DNA of 64,000 nucleotides, taken from contig BDSL01000193.1 of NCBI GenBank assembly GCA_003116995.1, forward strand, positions 19,696 through 83,695, read 5' to 3'. Positions within the stretch are counted from its first letter, which is position 1. Each line of letters opens with the position of its first letter. The notes beneath the pieces were generated by a model, which ran no database searches, was not told the origin of the DNA, and worked only from the letters and a program-made list of their open reading frames with translations. The stretch comes from Yamagishiella unicocca (Eukaryota > Chlorophyta > Chlorophyceae > Chlamydomonadales > Volvocaceae). Shown here piece after piece: positions 1-11,430 of this stretch. Both the position numbers and the translations under genes were made by a program.

Positions 1-207
1 AGCTTAGCAGTTCACATGTGGCGCAATCGCTGGCTCGCGCTCTTTTTGAATTTACGCATTTCAAACTCGCAGGCTAGAACGACACTTGCGGTGCTTGTTA
101 AATCACTGGACAAATTGGAGGTAAAGTATTCTGGATCTATTTAACACATGGTAGCTTGATGTGTCAGGCAGCAGCACTGTTGACGCAAAGCCAAGTATTT
201 CATGCTG
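1..207. other. left edge, no gene seen
   Basis: This is unique-looking sequence before the 398-bp array. I see no convincing coding frame or RNA gene in it. Confidence 0.5.
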
Positions 208-1745
208 TTACAGCGGCCACCTACAGCTTTCAACATTTTCTCTGCAGGGCTTTTGTGTGCGGCAAATGGCTTGTGGACTGTCCAGCAGCGGAGCTAGGGG
301 CTTTTGTGGGCGGCAAATGGTGTAGAGGCGGTCCAGCAGCAGCGCTAGAGGCATAACATGGCCCCCAGGTGAGCAGAGGGAGTGGCCACATATAGCCCAG
401 GTGAGCAGAGGGAGTGGCCACATACAGCCCAAAACACATCCATTAGCGAGCGCTTGTGGGGTGCAGATGGCTTATGGGCGGACCAACAGTGTCACTAGGG
501 GTAGGTATCACAAATCCTATGTGATCAATGGGAGGGAGCGCTGCACTGTGTGCATCCCGTTGCTCACCCACACGCTGTGCTATGTGCGTGTCGCCACGCA
601 CGCTGCAACAACGGCCACCTACAGCTTTCAACATTTTCTCTGCAGGGCTTTTGTGTGCGGCAAATGGCTTGTGGACTGTCCAGCAGCGGAGCTAGGGGCT
701 TTTGTGGGCGGCAAATGGTGTAGAGGCGGTCCAGCAGCAGCGCTAGAGGCATAACATGGCCCCCAGGTGAGCAGAGGGAGTGGCCACATATAGCCCAGGT
801 GAGCAGAGGGAGTGGCCACATACAGCCCAAAACACATCCATTAGCGAGCGCTTGTGGGGTGCAGATGGCTTATGGGCGGACCAACAGTGTCACTAGGGGT
901 AGGTATCACAAATCCTATGTGATCAATGGGAGGGAGCGCTGCACTGTGTGCATCCCGTTGCTCACCCACACGCTGTGCTATGTGCGTGTCGCCACGCACG
1001 CTGCAACAGCGGCCACCTACAGCTTTCAACATTTTCTCTGCAGGGCTTTTGTGTGCGGCAAATGGCTTGTGGACTGTCCAGCAGCGGAGCTAGGGGCTTT
1101 TGTGGGCGGCAAATGGTGTAGAGGCGGTCCAGCAGCAGCGCTAGAGGCATAACATGGCCCCCAGGTGAGCAGAGGGAGTGGCCACATATAGCCCAGGTGA
1201 GCAGAGGGAGTGGCCACATACAGCCCAAAACACATCCATTAGCGAGCGCTTGTGGGGTGCAGATGGCTTATGGGCGGACCAACAGTGTCACTAGGGGTAG
1301 GTATCACAAATCCTATGTGATCAATGGGAGGGAGCGCTGCACTGTGTGCATCCCGTTGCTCACCCACACGCTGTGCTATGTGCGTGTCGCCACGCACGCT
1401 GCAACAGCGGCCACCTACAGCTTTCAACATTTTCTCTGCAGGGCTTTTGTGTGCGGCAAATGGCTTGTGGACTGTCCAGCAGCGGAGCTAGGGGCTTTTG
1501 TGGGCGGCAAATGGTGTAGAGGCGGTCCAGCAGCAGCGCTAGAGGCATAACATGGCCCCCAGGTGAGCAGAGGGAGTGGCCACATATAGCCCAGGTGAGC
1601 AGAGGGAGTGGCCACGTACAGCCCAAAACACATCCATTAGCGAGCGCTTGTGGGGTGCAGATGGCTTATGGGCGGACCAACAGTGTCACTAGGGGTAGGT
1701 ATCACAAATCCTATGTGATCAATGGGAGGGAGCGCTGCACTGTGT
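208..1745. repeat. 398-bp tandem satellite, about 3.9 copies
   Basis: A 398-bp unit repeats head to tail, with equivalent points at 401, 799, 1197 and 1595. The copies are almost identical. Each unit contains an internal direct duplication of about 30 bp around GAGCAGAGGGAGTGGCC. Short frames of 60-117 codons recur in every unit on both strands with the same period, which is what a satellite produces; I do not call them genes. The near-identity points to recent amplification or ongoing homogenisation. Confidence 0.95.
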
Positions 1746-1779
1746 TTCATCCCGTTGCTTACCCACATGCTGTGCTAAG

Positions 1780-3480
1780 CGGAGCCCTTCGAGGCACCTT
1801 CTCCCTTGTTTGGTTGCTGGACAACACCAGGCAGGTCGATGATCACTCAGGTTCGGGTTTCAGCAATTCGTTTGCACCCAGCCGGCCGCCCCCCCTATGC
1901 ATCAATTGCGCCTCATCTAATGCCAGGTTATGTTAGGGAACGTTGGTTGGCTTAGGAAGCGAAGCCCTTGGAGGCACCTTCTCGCTTCTTTGGCTGCGAG
2001 ACAACACCAGGCAGGTCCATGAGCAATCAGGTTTGGGTTTCAGCAATTCGTTTTCACCCAGCCGGCCGCCCCCCACATCATTTTCACCTCATTTAGTGCC
2101 AGGCTATGGGGACTTCGGTATGGGAAGCGAAGCCTTGTGGGTAACCTCGCCAGTTCTCCCTCGCTTCTTTTGCTGCGAGATAGTAACCTTCCCAGTTCTC
2201 CCTCGCTTCTTTGGCTGCCAGACAACACCAGGCAGGTCCATGAGCAATCAGGTTCGGGTTTCAGCAGTTCGTTTGCACCCAGCCCGCCGCACCCCACATC
2301 ATTTTCGCCTCATTTAATGCCAGGCTATGGGGACTTTGTTATGGGTAGCGAAGCCTTGAGGGGAACCTTCGCAGTTCTCCCTCGCTTCTTTGGCTGCCAG
2401 ACAACACCAGGCAGGTCCATGAGCAGTCACGTTCGGGTTTCAGCAATTCGTTTGCACCCAGCCCGCCAACCCCCCACATCATTTTCGCCTCATTTAATGC
2501 CAGGCTATGGGAACTTCGGTATGGGAAGCGAAGCCTTGTGGGGAACCTTCTCCCTCGCTTCTTTGGCTGCCAGACAACACCAGGCAGGTCCATGAGCAAT
2601 CAGGTTCAGGTTTCAGCAATTCGTTTGCACCCAGCCTGCCCCCCAGGTCCATACATGAGCAATCATACATGTTCGGGTTTCAGCAATGTGTTTGCACACA
2701 ACCTGGGCCCCCCGCATCAATTGTGATGCGCCTCATTTAATGCCAGGTTATGGGACGTTGGTTGGCCTAGAGAGCGAAGCTGTTCGGGGAACCTTCTCCC
2801 TTGTTTGGCTCTCAGACAACACCATGCAGGTTCATGAGGAATCATGTTCAGGGTTCAGCAATGTGTTTGCACCCAACCTGCCGCCTCCCGCATCAATTGC
2901 GCCTCATTTAATGCCAGGCTTTGGGAACATCGATTGGCTTAGGACGGAAGCGGAGCTCTTCGAGGCCCCTTCTCCCTTGTTTGGTTGCTGGACAATACCA
3001 GCCAGCCAGGTCCATGTGCAATCAGCTTTGGGTTTCAGCAATGCATTTGCACCCTGCCCGCCGCCCCCCTCTGCGACAATTGCGCCTAATTTTTTGCCAG
3101 GCTATGTTTGGGAATGTTGGTTGGCCTAGGAAGTGAAGCCGTTCGAGGAACCTTCTCCCTTGTTTGGCTGACAGACAACACCAGGAATGTCCATGAGCAA
3201 TCAGGTTCGGGTCTCAGCAATGTGTTTGCACCCAGCCCACCGCTCCCCCACATCATTTTCGCCTAATTTAATGCCAGGCTATGGGAATGTTGGTTGGCTT
3301 AGGAAGCAGAGCCATTTGGGGAACCCTCTACCTCATTTATTTGCCAGACAACACCAGGCAGGTCCATAATCAAATCAGAATTGGGTTTCAGCAATGCGTT
3401 TGCACCCAGCCTGGCCCCCCCCCACCGCATCAATTGCGCTGCATTTAATGCTTGATTATGGGAACGTGTGGGGCACCAAA
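1780..3480. repeat. degenerate tandem array, about 175-bp unit, about 9 copies
   Basis: Units begin near 1780, 1957, 2121, 2344, 2524, 2770, 2946, 3129 and 3302. They share the blocks GAAGCGAAGCC, ACAACACCAGGCAGGTCCAT, GTTTCAGCAATTCGTTTGC and TTTAATGCCAGGCTATGGG. Spacing varies from 164 to 246 bp because of indels, so this array is older than the 398-bp satellite it directly abuts. No coding function is supported. Confidence 0.9.
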
Positions 3481-5142
3481 ACATGCTTTTCAAGGCCACT
3501 GCATCAGATCATGCCCTCCCGCACGTATCCACAAACAGTTCTTAGTCTACATGACAGACAATGTATTCAGTTCGAATACTTTGTTGAAACGTGGCTGCTG
3601 GGGCCGGAGCCAGCCGGCATCAGGATGTACGGTGTCACAGCTTCTTGACTGGGCCGTGTCCCCACAATTGGTCTTATGAATTGCGCGGAAGCAGTGCTAT
3701 ATATAATATAATTAATAAATTAATAATTAATGCCTAGCCAGTACTGTACGCACAATGTAGTCGTCGTTCTGCCCAGTCAAAGTGGTAACACACGTTCACG
3801 AAGGTCATTCGACAGCCTTGCTGGATGCAAATCCAGTAAACACAAGCTTTTATACTTTTACAGGTGAAGACAGTCCAGCATTTGGACTGCCTTGGATGGC
3901 AGGGACGACTTGGTGACGAGGATTTGAGTAGAGAAACTGCTTTCACACTTACACGGCAAGCAGCAGTCTGGACGTACGTTCTATTATCAAACGTTTTAGA
4001 GGTAATTTTGCTGAGGTCTAGCTTGGGGGCGGTGCCACGTTGACTTCGTTGGCCATTGTTAAGGAAGAAGTCAGTCATGGACCGTGTGCATTAATCGATT
4101 CCAAATCTGACCGCAATTCCTGACCGTATTGCTATTTTGATTACAGGTGCAAGCCCATGCCTACAGCGGTGTGGGATAGGCTGACCACCATGCGGCATCC
4201 AAATGAGTAGCAGGCAAGTGAGCGGCGGGATACCACACCATAGCACCTTCAACTGATGTATGTAGTGCTAGAAGTTGGCCTATGGTACTGGACACCGCTT
4301 GTGCAGTAGTCGGACTGTGGCAGTGGGCGGGGATGATTGTCTACCACTTTTGACTGTATGCACCTACTGACTGCCGCCCACAACCCAGCCGCCCTGCAGG
4401 TACAAGTAAGCTGGGCCTTGCACTGCTAGAGATAACCGCTAAGATGCCATTCAGGGCTGGAAGACAACCTTGACAAGGCATCAAATACCAATGCCATGCA
4501 TGGACGCGTGTGATGCATGGCTGTGTAAGCTGTAGGCCTTTTTTATGGTGCGGGTGGCAGCAGGTGTATGTGTGACTGGTGGGCTGCAGCTTCATATATT
4601 ATAGGGGGGTATGTATGTCAATATGCCTATAGCTTTGGATGGTGAGGGTGATACAGCAGCTGTTCCATTTGTATGTTGCGGAGACATGGGTACCTCATGG
4701 GTGCCAAGCAATCAACACGTACGGATCATTGCTTGTAATACAAATTCTATTGGCATTCCATACCTACCGCCCCCAAATTCAGAAGAAATGGATATTCGAA
4801 TCCGCCAATTGAGAATCCGCTAAGAAACAGCTAATAACAATTCTGCCTCCCCTGCGAAAGATAAGCAGCTAAACACGTTTGGCGGTTGCGCTAAGTGGTT
4901 AAGAAATTTGCTAAGAAGGGCGGCACCGGCAATTTCTTACCACTAAGTTATTAAGAAAGGGTATTGCCGCTACCGTGTTGCTTAGCGTTGCTTAGCATTT
5001 TTCTTAGCTAAGAGAGCGTTAAGTCGGTTTCCGTGCGTGCTCAGCAGCCCTTGAGTCTGCTTAGCGGGCCCGCCCTCCTGCTGTTTCTCAGCCTGTTAAG
5101 CTGCTAAATCACTGATTTAACCCATATAGCCGTTTGGGCCCA
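3481..5142. other. intergenic stretch, AT-rich patch and TAAG-rich segment
   Basis: No recognisable gene is present. An AT-only patch lies at about 3700-3735. From about 4790 to 5100 the sequence is dense in CTAAG/CTTAG words, and it holds an imperfect stem whose arms lie near 4891-4908 and 4932-4948. A minus-strand open frame at 3734-4078 (114 codons) matches nothing I know and is not called. Confidence 0.5.
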
Positions 5143-5640
5143 CCGCTCCGCAGCGCCACCTACCCCAGGAGCTCGTGATCGAGGCGCGGTCCATGCAGCT
5201 GCAGGAACCGCTGCAAGCTGTGGCATGTACGGCAAGCGACCAGTTCTCCTCCCAGGCCCCCCCACTGCCCGCTTGGGCCCACCGGCTCGAGGGAGGCGCG
5301 GTTCGGAGGGGGCGGGGGGGCGACCCGTATCGCCGCCGTGGGTCGCACCCGGCGGCCGTTCCAGCTGTGGCTTGTGGATTTCTGATACCGCCGCAGCGGC
5401 CAGCGGTGGCCACTGGGCGGACGCAAGCAGGCGCCCGCCGTGTCGCGTACCCCCCTCAGTTGTCAGCGGGGGTGCCTCTCCCACGAGCCCCTCCTCGAGC
5501 TCAGGTGGAGGCTGACCCGCAGTGTCGTAGCGCAGTGGAGGAATCAGCGCCGCGACAGTATGATTCACCGCGCCGTTTACCGCTATCTGCAAGGAAGGCG
5601 CCATCCTGGAGCACGAGTGACCCGGTCAGGGGGCGGGGGT
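5143..5640 (-). pseudogene. relic of OPR gene exon 1 (copy 1)
   Basis: This segment is homologous to exon 1 of the OPR copies at 16369-16790 and 29992-30593. The conserved exon limits would be 5586 (acceptor TTGCAG) to 5164 (donor GTAGGT). In the two longer copies the frame ends TCHSLQRFLQLHGPRLDHEL, just before the donor. Here an indel in the C-rich stretch near 5310-5335 throws that ending out of frame. Exons 2 and 3 are absent: homology stops abruptly at about 5143. It is a truncated, frameshifted relic of a duplicated unit whose partner ankyrin gene starts at 6473. Confidence 0.75.
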
Positions 5641-6472
5641 CTGGCCAGGGAGGGAAACGGTTTGAGGAGTCGGTTGTTTAAGGCGACATGTTGGAGGACT
5701 TGGTAAGGTGGCGGCTGGACAGCGGAGCACAGTGACGCCCCCACAGGCCCCGACCCGCTGCAGCAGGAGGGCCGATCAAGTGGGTTTCTGGGGTAGAAAG
5801 CCATGACGCCATTGATGCTGCCCGGACAAACCCTCATTCATTTCTTGTGCGGGCACGTGGGGACACATTACTCGGTACGATATGCTGCATGCTGCTGTCA
5901 GTCATCATTGGCGCCAGCTTCGGATACTTTAGCTGCCTTGTCGTTCAATAGCAGTGACTGAATAATGCGGGAGGTGGTAAAAGCGCAGGACGCAGTCCAT
6001 GTCTTACTGGGTCAATTGCGACGCGAGCATCCTTCCGGTTTGCGGGTTGCGGGAACTGCTGGGCCTTGCACGACAGTATTGCGAAACACATGGGAGATAT
6101 GTTGCCCGGAAGATGTTCCTCGACGGGACTCATGTTGCGTCAGGAGCAAAGGCGCATACACCTTGTTAGGGTTTACGGATAACGAGAAGCCAATAAGACG
6201 AGAGAGAAATTTATCGACTAAGTGTACAATACCCCGCCAAATGAACGGGACCAACTTGCAGTAAACCTGCGCATATTCGCTGGACCGGAAACAATTTTAC
6301 ATGAGTAGCTCAAAGCTGCTATGGAGACACGAATCGTGCCTAGAAGCAAGCAATTCTAGTACTTACCTGTGCCTGCGACCCTGATTTGTCAGTCTACCCA
6401 ACCAAACACGCCGGTTATTATCAAGTGGATCAAGTACTTTATCTTTTTGAAGCTGTTGCAGCAGAGCCGCCC
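5641..6472. promoter_or_regulatory. shared divergent 5' region between OPR relic and ANK1
   Basis: This interval separates the minus-strand OPR exon from the plus-strand ankyrin gene and is conserved at 16850-17819. Relative to that copy it lacks about 100 bp after the block GGCCCCGACCCGCTG. I see no clear TATA box. Its role as a bidirectional promoter is inferred only from the head-to-head layout and its conservation between copies. Confidence 0.35.
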
Positions 6473-9082
6473 ATGTCACAGCGGCAGTCGACGCATTTGC
6501 TGGACGAGGCGGCGACTTTTTCAGCGGCACGAGTATGGTCTCCGGACATAGTGGAGAATGTCGTGCGCTTCCTGTGCCCTAATGAGGTCGCGTGCACTAT
6601 CCGCTTGGTGGACAAAGCCACTTCGCTGCAGTTCGGCCAGTACACGATTGTTCGGCTTTCTGATCCATCACCTCACCACGCATTTAAGGATCGCTGGGGC
6701 GTGCCAGACGCCATGCGTTCGCTCACTCTCCTACGGAGGAAAGAGATAGTTTGCCTGACAGCGGTCAGCGGCAGCTTACCTAACCTGAAAGTGGCGTTTG
6801 AGTGTGCGGGTTGTGCCTTCCCGGCCTTGACAGCCGCTTACGACAGCGCGGATGTCCTCACTGCTGCCGCAGCCACTGGGCGGCTGGAGGTGTGCCGGTG
6901 GCTTCGGCAGCGTGGCTGCCCCTGGGGCAAGTCGCTGGCCGCAGCAGCACAGGCAGGCCACCAGGTGGTGTGCGAGTGGCTCCTGGACAACGGCTGCCCC
7001 TGGGATGTTAAAGCCATCTACGCTGCTGCCCGCGGCGGCCACGTGAGCCTGATGGAGTGGCTGATGGAAACGAACCGTATCCATTCATTACAAATTGTAA
7101 TCGCGGTGGCTGAGGGCTGCGACCTGGCGACACTGAAACGGTTTTGCAGCGAGGTTTGGGGGGAGCTAGAAGTGGCGCCCCAAGATGACAGGATGACGCT
7201 GTGGGGCGCTGCCAGCAGCCCCACAGCGGACTGGCAGGCCAAGGTCGAGTGGCTGGAGGAGAAGGGCTGCTGTCGACGCGATCCCGCTCCCTGCACTTAC
7301 GCCGCATCCCGACCGGACGCAGCTGACCGCCTAGTGTGGCTGCGGCAGCGGGGCTACCCGGCAGACGTAACTGCCCTAAAGGAGGCCGCCCGCAACGGCA
7401 ACCTGGCTGCTGTGACGTTCCTGCTGGCGGAGGGTGTACGAGCCGGCGGGGACGAGCGCGCTGGACGCGAAGCCGCTCGAGGTGGCCACCTGGCCGTCCT
7501 GGAAGCTCTGCACGCCCACGGCTGGCCCCTGGATGCCTCACTCATTGCCGGAGTCGCAGCCTCTGGTGGGCACCTGGCAGTGGTGGCTTGGGCGGTGGAG
7601 ACGCTCGGTGCCACGATAGCGAGTATGGACCCCGACGACGCCGCCATGTCAGGCAGTGTGGAGCTGCTGTCCTGGCTGCACGAGCACGGCTGCGAATGGG
7701 GGGAGAACACTTTTGCCGCCGCTGCAGTGAGTGGCTGCGAGGAGGCACTGGAGTGGCTGCTGGATCACGGCTGCCCCATGACGGTGGGTGCCTCATGGCG
7801 CTAGGCCCCGTGGGCTGATGGCGGTTGGCCGGTTTTTTCGTTGACTTAGCGAGACTTCGGGCTTGGGAAACTGCGGTTTTCATGTGAGGGGGCATGGTGG
7901 GGAACCCATTAACTATCGAGCTCATGGCTGCCATACAGCTGCGAGGTTATTTGGGTGCCCACATCTATTCAAGGGGGGTGGCGACTGCAATAGGTACTAG
8001 GGTGATGGGTGCCGGCTTGCACATGCACGATGGGTTCTGTTGACTAGCCCGAGAGTGCAACGTAAGACGGTACTTGCGTATGTCTCAGGCGGGTCACGAC
8101 CCCGCAGACTCTTTAGGTTTTCAGCAATGTCTAGAGTCCCCGTCTACTGGACGGCAAAGACGATTTATAGGGCCGGCACGGAAAGTTCGGCAGCCGTGCC
8201 GTACAAGCGTCATCAGCCTTCCAGAACACAATCTAGAAGATGCCCTTTCAGCTCCAAAAAATGCCCTTTCAGCTCCGCTTGCTAGAGGAATTTCAGCTGT
8301 ATTTCAGCGGCTAGTGAATCAGCCTTTCTGCGAAGTATCTGCATATGTTTCGCGTGGTTCTGCTGGGTTCACGCTACAACAGGTTCGGTCCGGGTGTGGT
8401 TGCGTCAGCCAGGGTGGTGCTGCTGTGCGTGGTGGCCCTGGTGGGGGCACAGGGGGGAAACAGGGAGGTCGCAACGGGAAATGGAGGGTTACCGAAATTA
8501 ACAGACATCCGAACCAGGCCCAACGATGCTAGGTAAGGAAAAGGGGCTGAGGGTTTCGTTTCATTCGGGAGATATCGCATAAGGACGATGACGGTCTGAA
8601 GCATCTGAAGGGTGCGGGTGGAGAAGGCGGGATGCTGGTTTAGGGCGGGTTCGGCATTGCTGTCCGAAGTAAATCTCCAGGGCACAATTCAGGTAGTTTC
8701 AATCCGCAACCGCCCACATCTTATTGTCATGTTAATCCCTCAACGCAACATTCCTTCCCCTCCTCAGGACAACGGTCAGCCGTACAGTGTCGCTTCTAAG
8801 AACAACGACCTGGCTACACTGCGCTGCTTGCGGCGGCTGGGCTGCCCCTGGGGCCCCGACATGGGGACCTTAACAAACTGGTCCTGGCGCACGTTAGAGT
8901 TTCCCGTGCTGCGCTGGCTGGTAGAAGCGGGCTACCCGGTGGATTGGGACACAGCAGTGCACGCGGTGGATCTGCGGATACAGGAGGATCGGCACGAGGT
9001 GCTGGCGTGGCTGGCAGCCGAACGGAAGCAGCGATTAGGTGCATCGCAGTATCAGATGTCGCGACAGTCATGGTGGCAGTAG
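6473..9082 (+). CDS. F-box-like/ankyrin-repeat protein, copy ANK1
   Basis: There are two exons: 6473-7783, and 8768-9082 after a 984-bp intron (donor GTGGGT, acceptor CCTCCTCAG), giving 541 residues. Residues about 20-55 read as an F-box-like helix segment (WSPDIVENVVRFLCPNEVAC). About ten degenerate ankyrin repeats of the algal type follow, with the signatures WLRQRGCPWG and EWLLDNGCPW. Exon 2 continues in phase (LRCLRRLGCPWG). F-box/ankyrin proteins usually recruit substrates to SCF ubiquitin ligases, but no substrate can be inferred. The ATG at 6473 is chosen because it is conserved in ANK2; an in-frame ATG lies at 6386. Unlike the other copies, TAG has become TAT at the end, adding ten residues. 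Splicing unification is inferred. Confidence 0.8.
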
Positions 9083-9376
9083 CATATCCCCCGGGCGCGC
9101 TGGGAGTGCAAGCGCTGCAGACGCTTGATGTCCCGGACAAGGGTTAGTTGGGGCGAGGTTGGCCCTCCCCCATCCCTTGCAGGGGGGTACTCAGGGTCAG
9201 GTGGTGTGTGTTGGCCCGGCATCCGGCGCTGTCCTGACCTTAGGTCTGATTACGTCCCGGCTGGCCGCTGCTCCCTTTTCTCCTCCTCCTTGTGCTCTAG
9301 GTGCTGGCCCGTTCTGGTGGGGACCTCCTTGCGCCTCATGTGGGGTTCTCCTGTTCGGCTTGTTGAGGCGCTGTGC
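9083..9376. other. spacer downstream of ANK1
   Basis: No gene is seen here. The first part resembles the sequence after ANK2 and ANK3 (CATATCCCCCGGGCGCGCTG). The remainder is unique to this copy. Confidence 0.4.
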
Positions 9377-9618
9377 CGGTTGTCTTGACTGAGGGGCTGC
9401 TGGTGGTCTTGACTGAGGGGCTGCTGGTGGTCTTGACTGAGGGGCTGCTGGTGGTCTTGACTGAGGGGCTGCTGGTGGTCTTGACTGAGGGGCTGCTGGT
9501 GGTCTTGACTGAGGGGCTGCTGGTGGTCTTGACTGAGGGGCTGCTGGTGGTCTTGACTGAGGGGCTGCTGGTGGTCTTGACTGAGGGGCTGCTGGTGGTC
9601 TTGACTGAGGGGCTGCTT
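9377..9618. repeat. 24-bp minisatellite, about 10 copies
   Basis: The unit GGTCTTGACTGAGGGGCTGC plus TGGT is repeated ten times with almost no variation. Because 24 is a multiple of three, one frame reads as an LTEGLLVV octapeptide repeat, but that frame has no support as a gene. It lies just left of the inverted-repeat element. Confidence 0.95.
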
Positions 9619-9784
9619 GGGCTGCAGTTGGTGATAGGGAACTACTTCCCCCTGAGTGGTTGGTGCCGCTGTTTGCTCACTGGACCCTTGTCCGGGGTTT
9701 CTGATGGCTTGCCGTATCTTGGTCGACTGGTTTTTCCCCTTCTCCCTGCATCCCTTTCAGTGTCAGGCGCTGGTTAAATGGTTG
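9619..9784. other. fragment of a related element end
   Basis: Positions 9741-9777 (CCTTTCAGTGTCAGGCGCTG) match the right-end sequence of the related fragment at 23997-24036. They are cut off directly before GGTTAAATGG and the start of the complete inverted-repeat element. This suggests nested insertion of related elements. Confidence 0.5.
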
Positions 9785-10002
9785 TTGTTGTAACGGTTAC
9801 AGTGGGTTCGAGACGAAAAGGTAGAAGCATCGGGCACATCGCCTGACACTAAGGGAGACGGAGGAGACAGCGACCGACGTGCACCGGAACAAAGGCAAAC
9901 CACCAGAACACCAATCGACAGGCCGTAGGCAAAAGGAGCAGCAGCCAGCACCCCAGGGGGAATTTGCACTAGAGGCTCCCCTATCAGGAGCCGACCACCA
10001 AC
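9785..10002 (+). repeat. left terminal inverted repeat
   Basis: Its reverse complement matches 11114-11332. It ends at the block CTATCAGGAGCCGACCACCA. The N-terminus of the element's open frame lies within it. Confidence 0.8.
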
Positions 10003-10940
10003 GGTGGCGGGAATGTACGGGGGCGCTGGAAGCGTTGCTAGCTGAGGTGCCAACCCCGTGGAAGCAAGCAGCGGCACTGGTGATGCCGGTTTCCTCCCAG
10101 GGTATACCCCACGTTCTACCTGGGACAGAGGAAGTGGGGTCCATGCTCACCGCACGGTTGGGGTGGCGGTTGGGCGGGGGGGAGCCGCTGGCGCTGCGGG
10201 ATATGACTGTTCGGGTTGGGACGGCTGTGCAATTGGTCGAGTTCGCGGACGCCCGGCGGGCCGCGCATGAGAAATTTGTGCGCGAAGCGCTTGGGGGGAC
10301 CGGGCCTGTCCTGCCAGCGGCCCTGAATGCCTTGCAGCAAGTGTTCCGGCGGCTCTGGTCTGGCATGAAGTGGGAGCCGGCCTATAAGGAGGGATGGTGG
10401 CGGTTGGCTGTGGATGGGATCCCCCTCCTCGGGAACTCTCACATGCGGACGGCAGCAGCAGCCCCTTGTGGGTGCGGTGTGTCGGCTGGAGAGTCTTCAG
10501 GGGCGGGTACCCCCCGCTTACACCACTTTTGGTTCTGCCCGGTGGCTCAAGCAGTGACTGCCCAACTCGAGACCCAGCTCGGTGCAGGGGTGACACGGGC
10601 GCAAGTTTGGTTGGTACAAGCACCTATCGGGGTACAGTCCTGCGTCTGGGATGTAGTAGTCCTGGCGGCTATTACTGCCATGGAGGTGGGGCGCCGTTTT
10701 ATGGCCGCGGCCTTGAAAAGGGCGGGGGCTGGTGGTCCCCCTCTTACTCCGGGTAGTGGTCTTCTGGATCGCGCCGTTCGCCGTGGGGTGGTGGAGTTTT
10801 GGGCCCTTTTGAGGGGCTTTGCTGCGCTGGGGCTTCCCCAGAAAGGATGGGATGCAGTGGGGCCTCGGCATCCTTTCTTGCGGGTTGTCGCCAATCGCCT
10901 TATGTGCGGGGGACCGGCTGAGGTACTGGTGGATTCCTGA
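9879..10940 (+). CDS. transposon-borne protein with Cys/His zinc-binding cluster
   Basis: An open frame of 353 codons spans most of the inverted-repeat element. Near residues 195-230 it has a CGCG pair followed by RLHHFWFCPVAQAV, a C-x-C...H-H-x3-C arrangement like the zinc-binding tail after the reverse-transcriptase core of many algal retroelements. Around it are WWRLAVDGIPLLGNSHMRT upstream, and VWLVQAPIGVQSCVWDVV and HPFLRVVANRLMC downstream. No polymerase, integrase or transposase core is visible, so it may be the C-terminal remainder of a larger polyprotein captured between inverted repeats. The stop is followed by a TATATAA motif at about 10993. Exact family unknown; activity is doubtful. 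Confidence 0.55.
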   Translation: MHRNKGKPPEHQSTGRRQKEQQPAPQGEFALEAPLSGADHQRWRECTGALEALLAEVPTPWKQAAALVMPVSSQGIPHVLPGTEEVGSMLTARLGWRLGGGEPLALRDMTVRVGTAVQLVEFADARRAAHEKFVREALGGTGPVLPAALNALQQVFRRLWSGMKWEPAYKEGWWRLAVDGIPLLGNSHMRTAAAAPCGCGVSAGESSGAGTPRLHHFWFCPVAQAVTAQLETQLGAGVTRAQVWLVQAPIGVQSCVWDVVVLAAITAMEVGRRFMAAALKRAGAGGPPLTPGSGLLDRAVRRGVVEFWALLRGFAALGLPQKGWDAVGPRHPFLRVVANRLMCGGPAEVLVDS

Positions 10941-11021
10941 TCGGCTCGGGTTGTCTTGGGGAGCGGGGTTTCCCGTGCTTCATACTTTCTGGATATATAA
11001 GCGTGTTGAGCCCTGCTAGGG

Positions 11022-11118
11022 GTCCGTGCCTTATGGGATGAGAGGTGGCGGGTTCCGATGTTTGCATCGTTGCGGCGCTTCACTGGTTCGTCGGGTGCTG
11101 GGCTGTTAGGTTGGTTGG
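11022..11118 (+). repeat. inner arm of a second inverted repeat
   Basis: The reverse complement of this segment matches 11334-11430 (shared CGACGAACCAGTGAAG and GCCGCAACGATGC). The two arms bracket the right terminal repeat, so the right end of the element is itself enclosed in a larger palindrome. Confidence 0.75.
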
Positions 11119-11332
11119 CGGCCAGTTCCTGATAGGGGAGCCTCTAGTGCAAATTCCCCCTGGGGTGCTGGCTGCTGCTCTGTATGCCTACGGCCTGTCA
11201 ACTTGGTGTTCTGGTGGTTTGCCTTTGTTTCGGTGCATGTCGGTATTTGTTTCCTCCGTCTTGTTCAGTGTCAGGCGATGCGCCCGATGGTTCTACCTCT
11301 TGGTCTGGAACCCACTGTAACCGTTACAACAA
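11114..11332 (-). repeat. right terminal inverted repeat
   Basis: This is the inverted partner of 9785-10002. It ends at CCGTTACAACAA and contains the block AGTGTCAGGCGATGCGCCCG that recurs at 24018 and, inverted, at 59037. Confidence 0.8.
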
Positions 11333-11333
11333 T

Positions 11334-11430
11334 CAACCAACCTAACAGACCAGCAACCGACGAACCAGTGAAGTGCCGCAACGATGCGATCAGCGGGACC
11401 GTCCGCCTCTCATCCCGAAAAGCACGGAAA
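11334..11430 (-). repeat. outer arm of the second inverted repeat
   Basis: It is the inverted partner of 11022-11118 and starts one base outside the right terminal repeat. It may mark the true outer boundary of the element. Confidence 0.7.

Larger units (their letters stand above)
9785..11332 (+). mobile_element. 1.55-kb element with 218-bp terminal inverted repeats
   Basis: The left end (9785-10002) and the right end (11114-11332, inverted) match over about 218 bp with modest divergence. Both begin TTGTTGTAACGGTTACAGTG. One open frame (9879-10940) starts inside the left repeat. I see no clear target-site duplication: the left flank is GGTTAAATGG and the right flank is TCAACCAACC. The tip TGTAACGGTTACA is nearly palindromic. 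Related ends occur at 23990-24090, 24684-24708, 58996-59075 and 59880-59920. It could be a DNA transposon, or a tyrosine-recombinase-type retroelement reduced to its ends plus one frame. Confidence 0.75.

Noticed and set aside
401..1936. 117-codon frames in each 398-bp unit as a gene family
   Set aside because: They are overlapping frames on both strands with no start context, splice sites or domain; satellite periodicity explains them.
3734..4078. 114-codon minus frame
   Set aside because: It has mixed composition without domain, signal or splice context, and no second copy.
9373..9777. 134-codon frame with LTEGLLVV repeats
   Set aside because: It is produced by a 24-bp minisatellite whose length is a multiple of three; there is no flanking gene structure.
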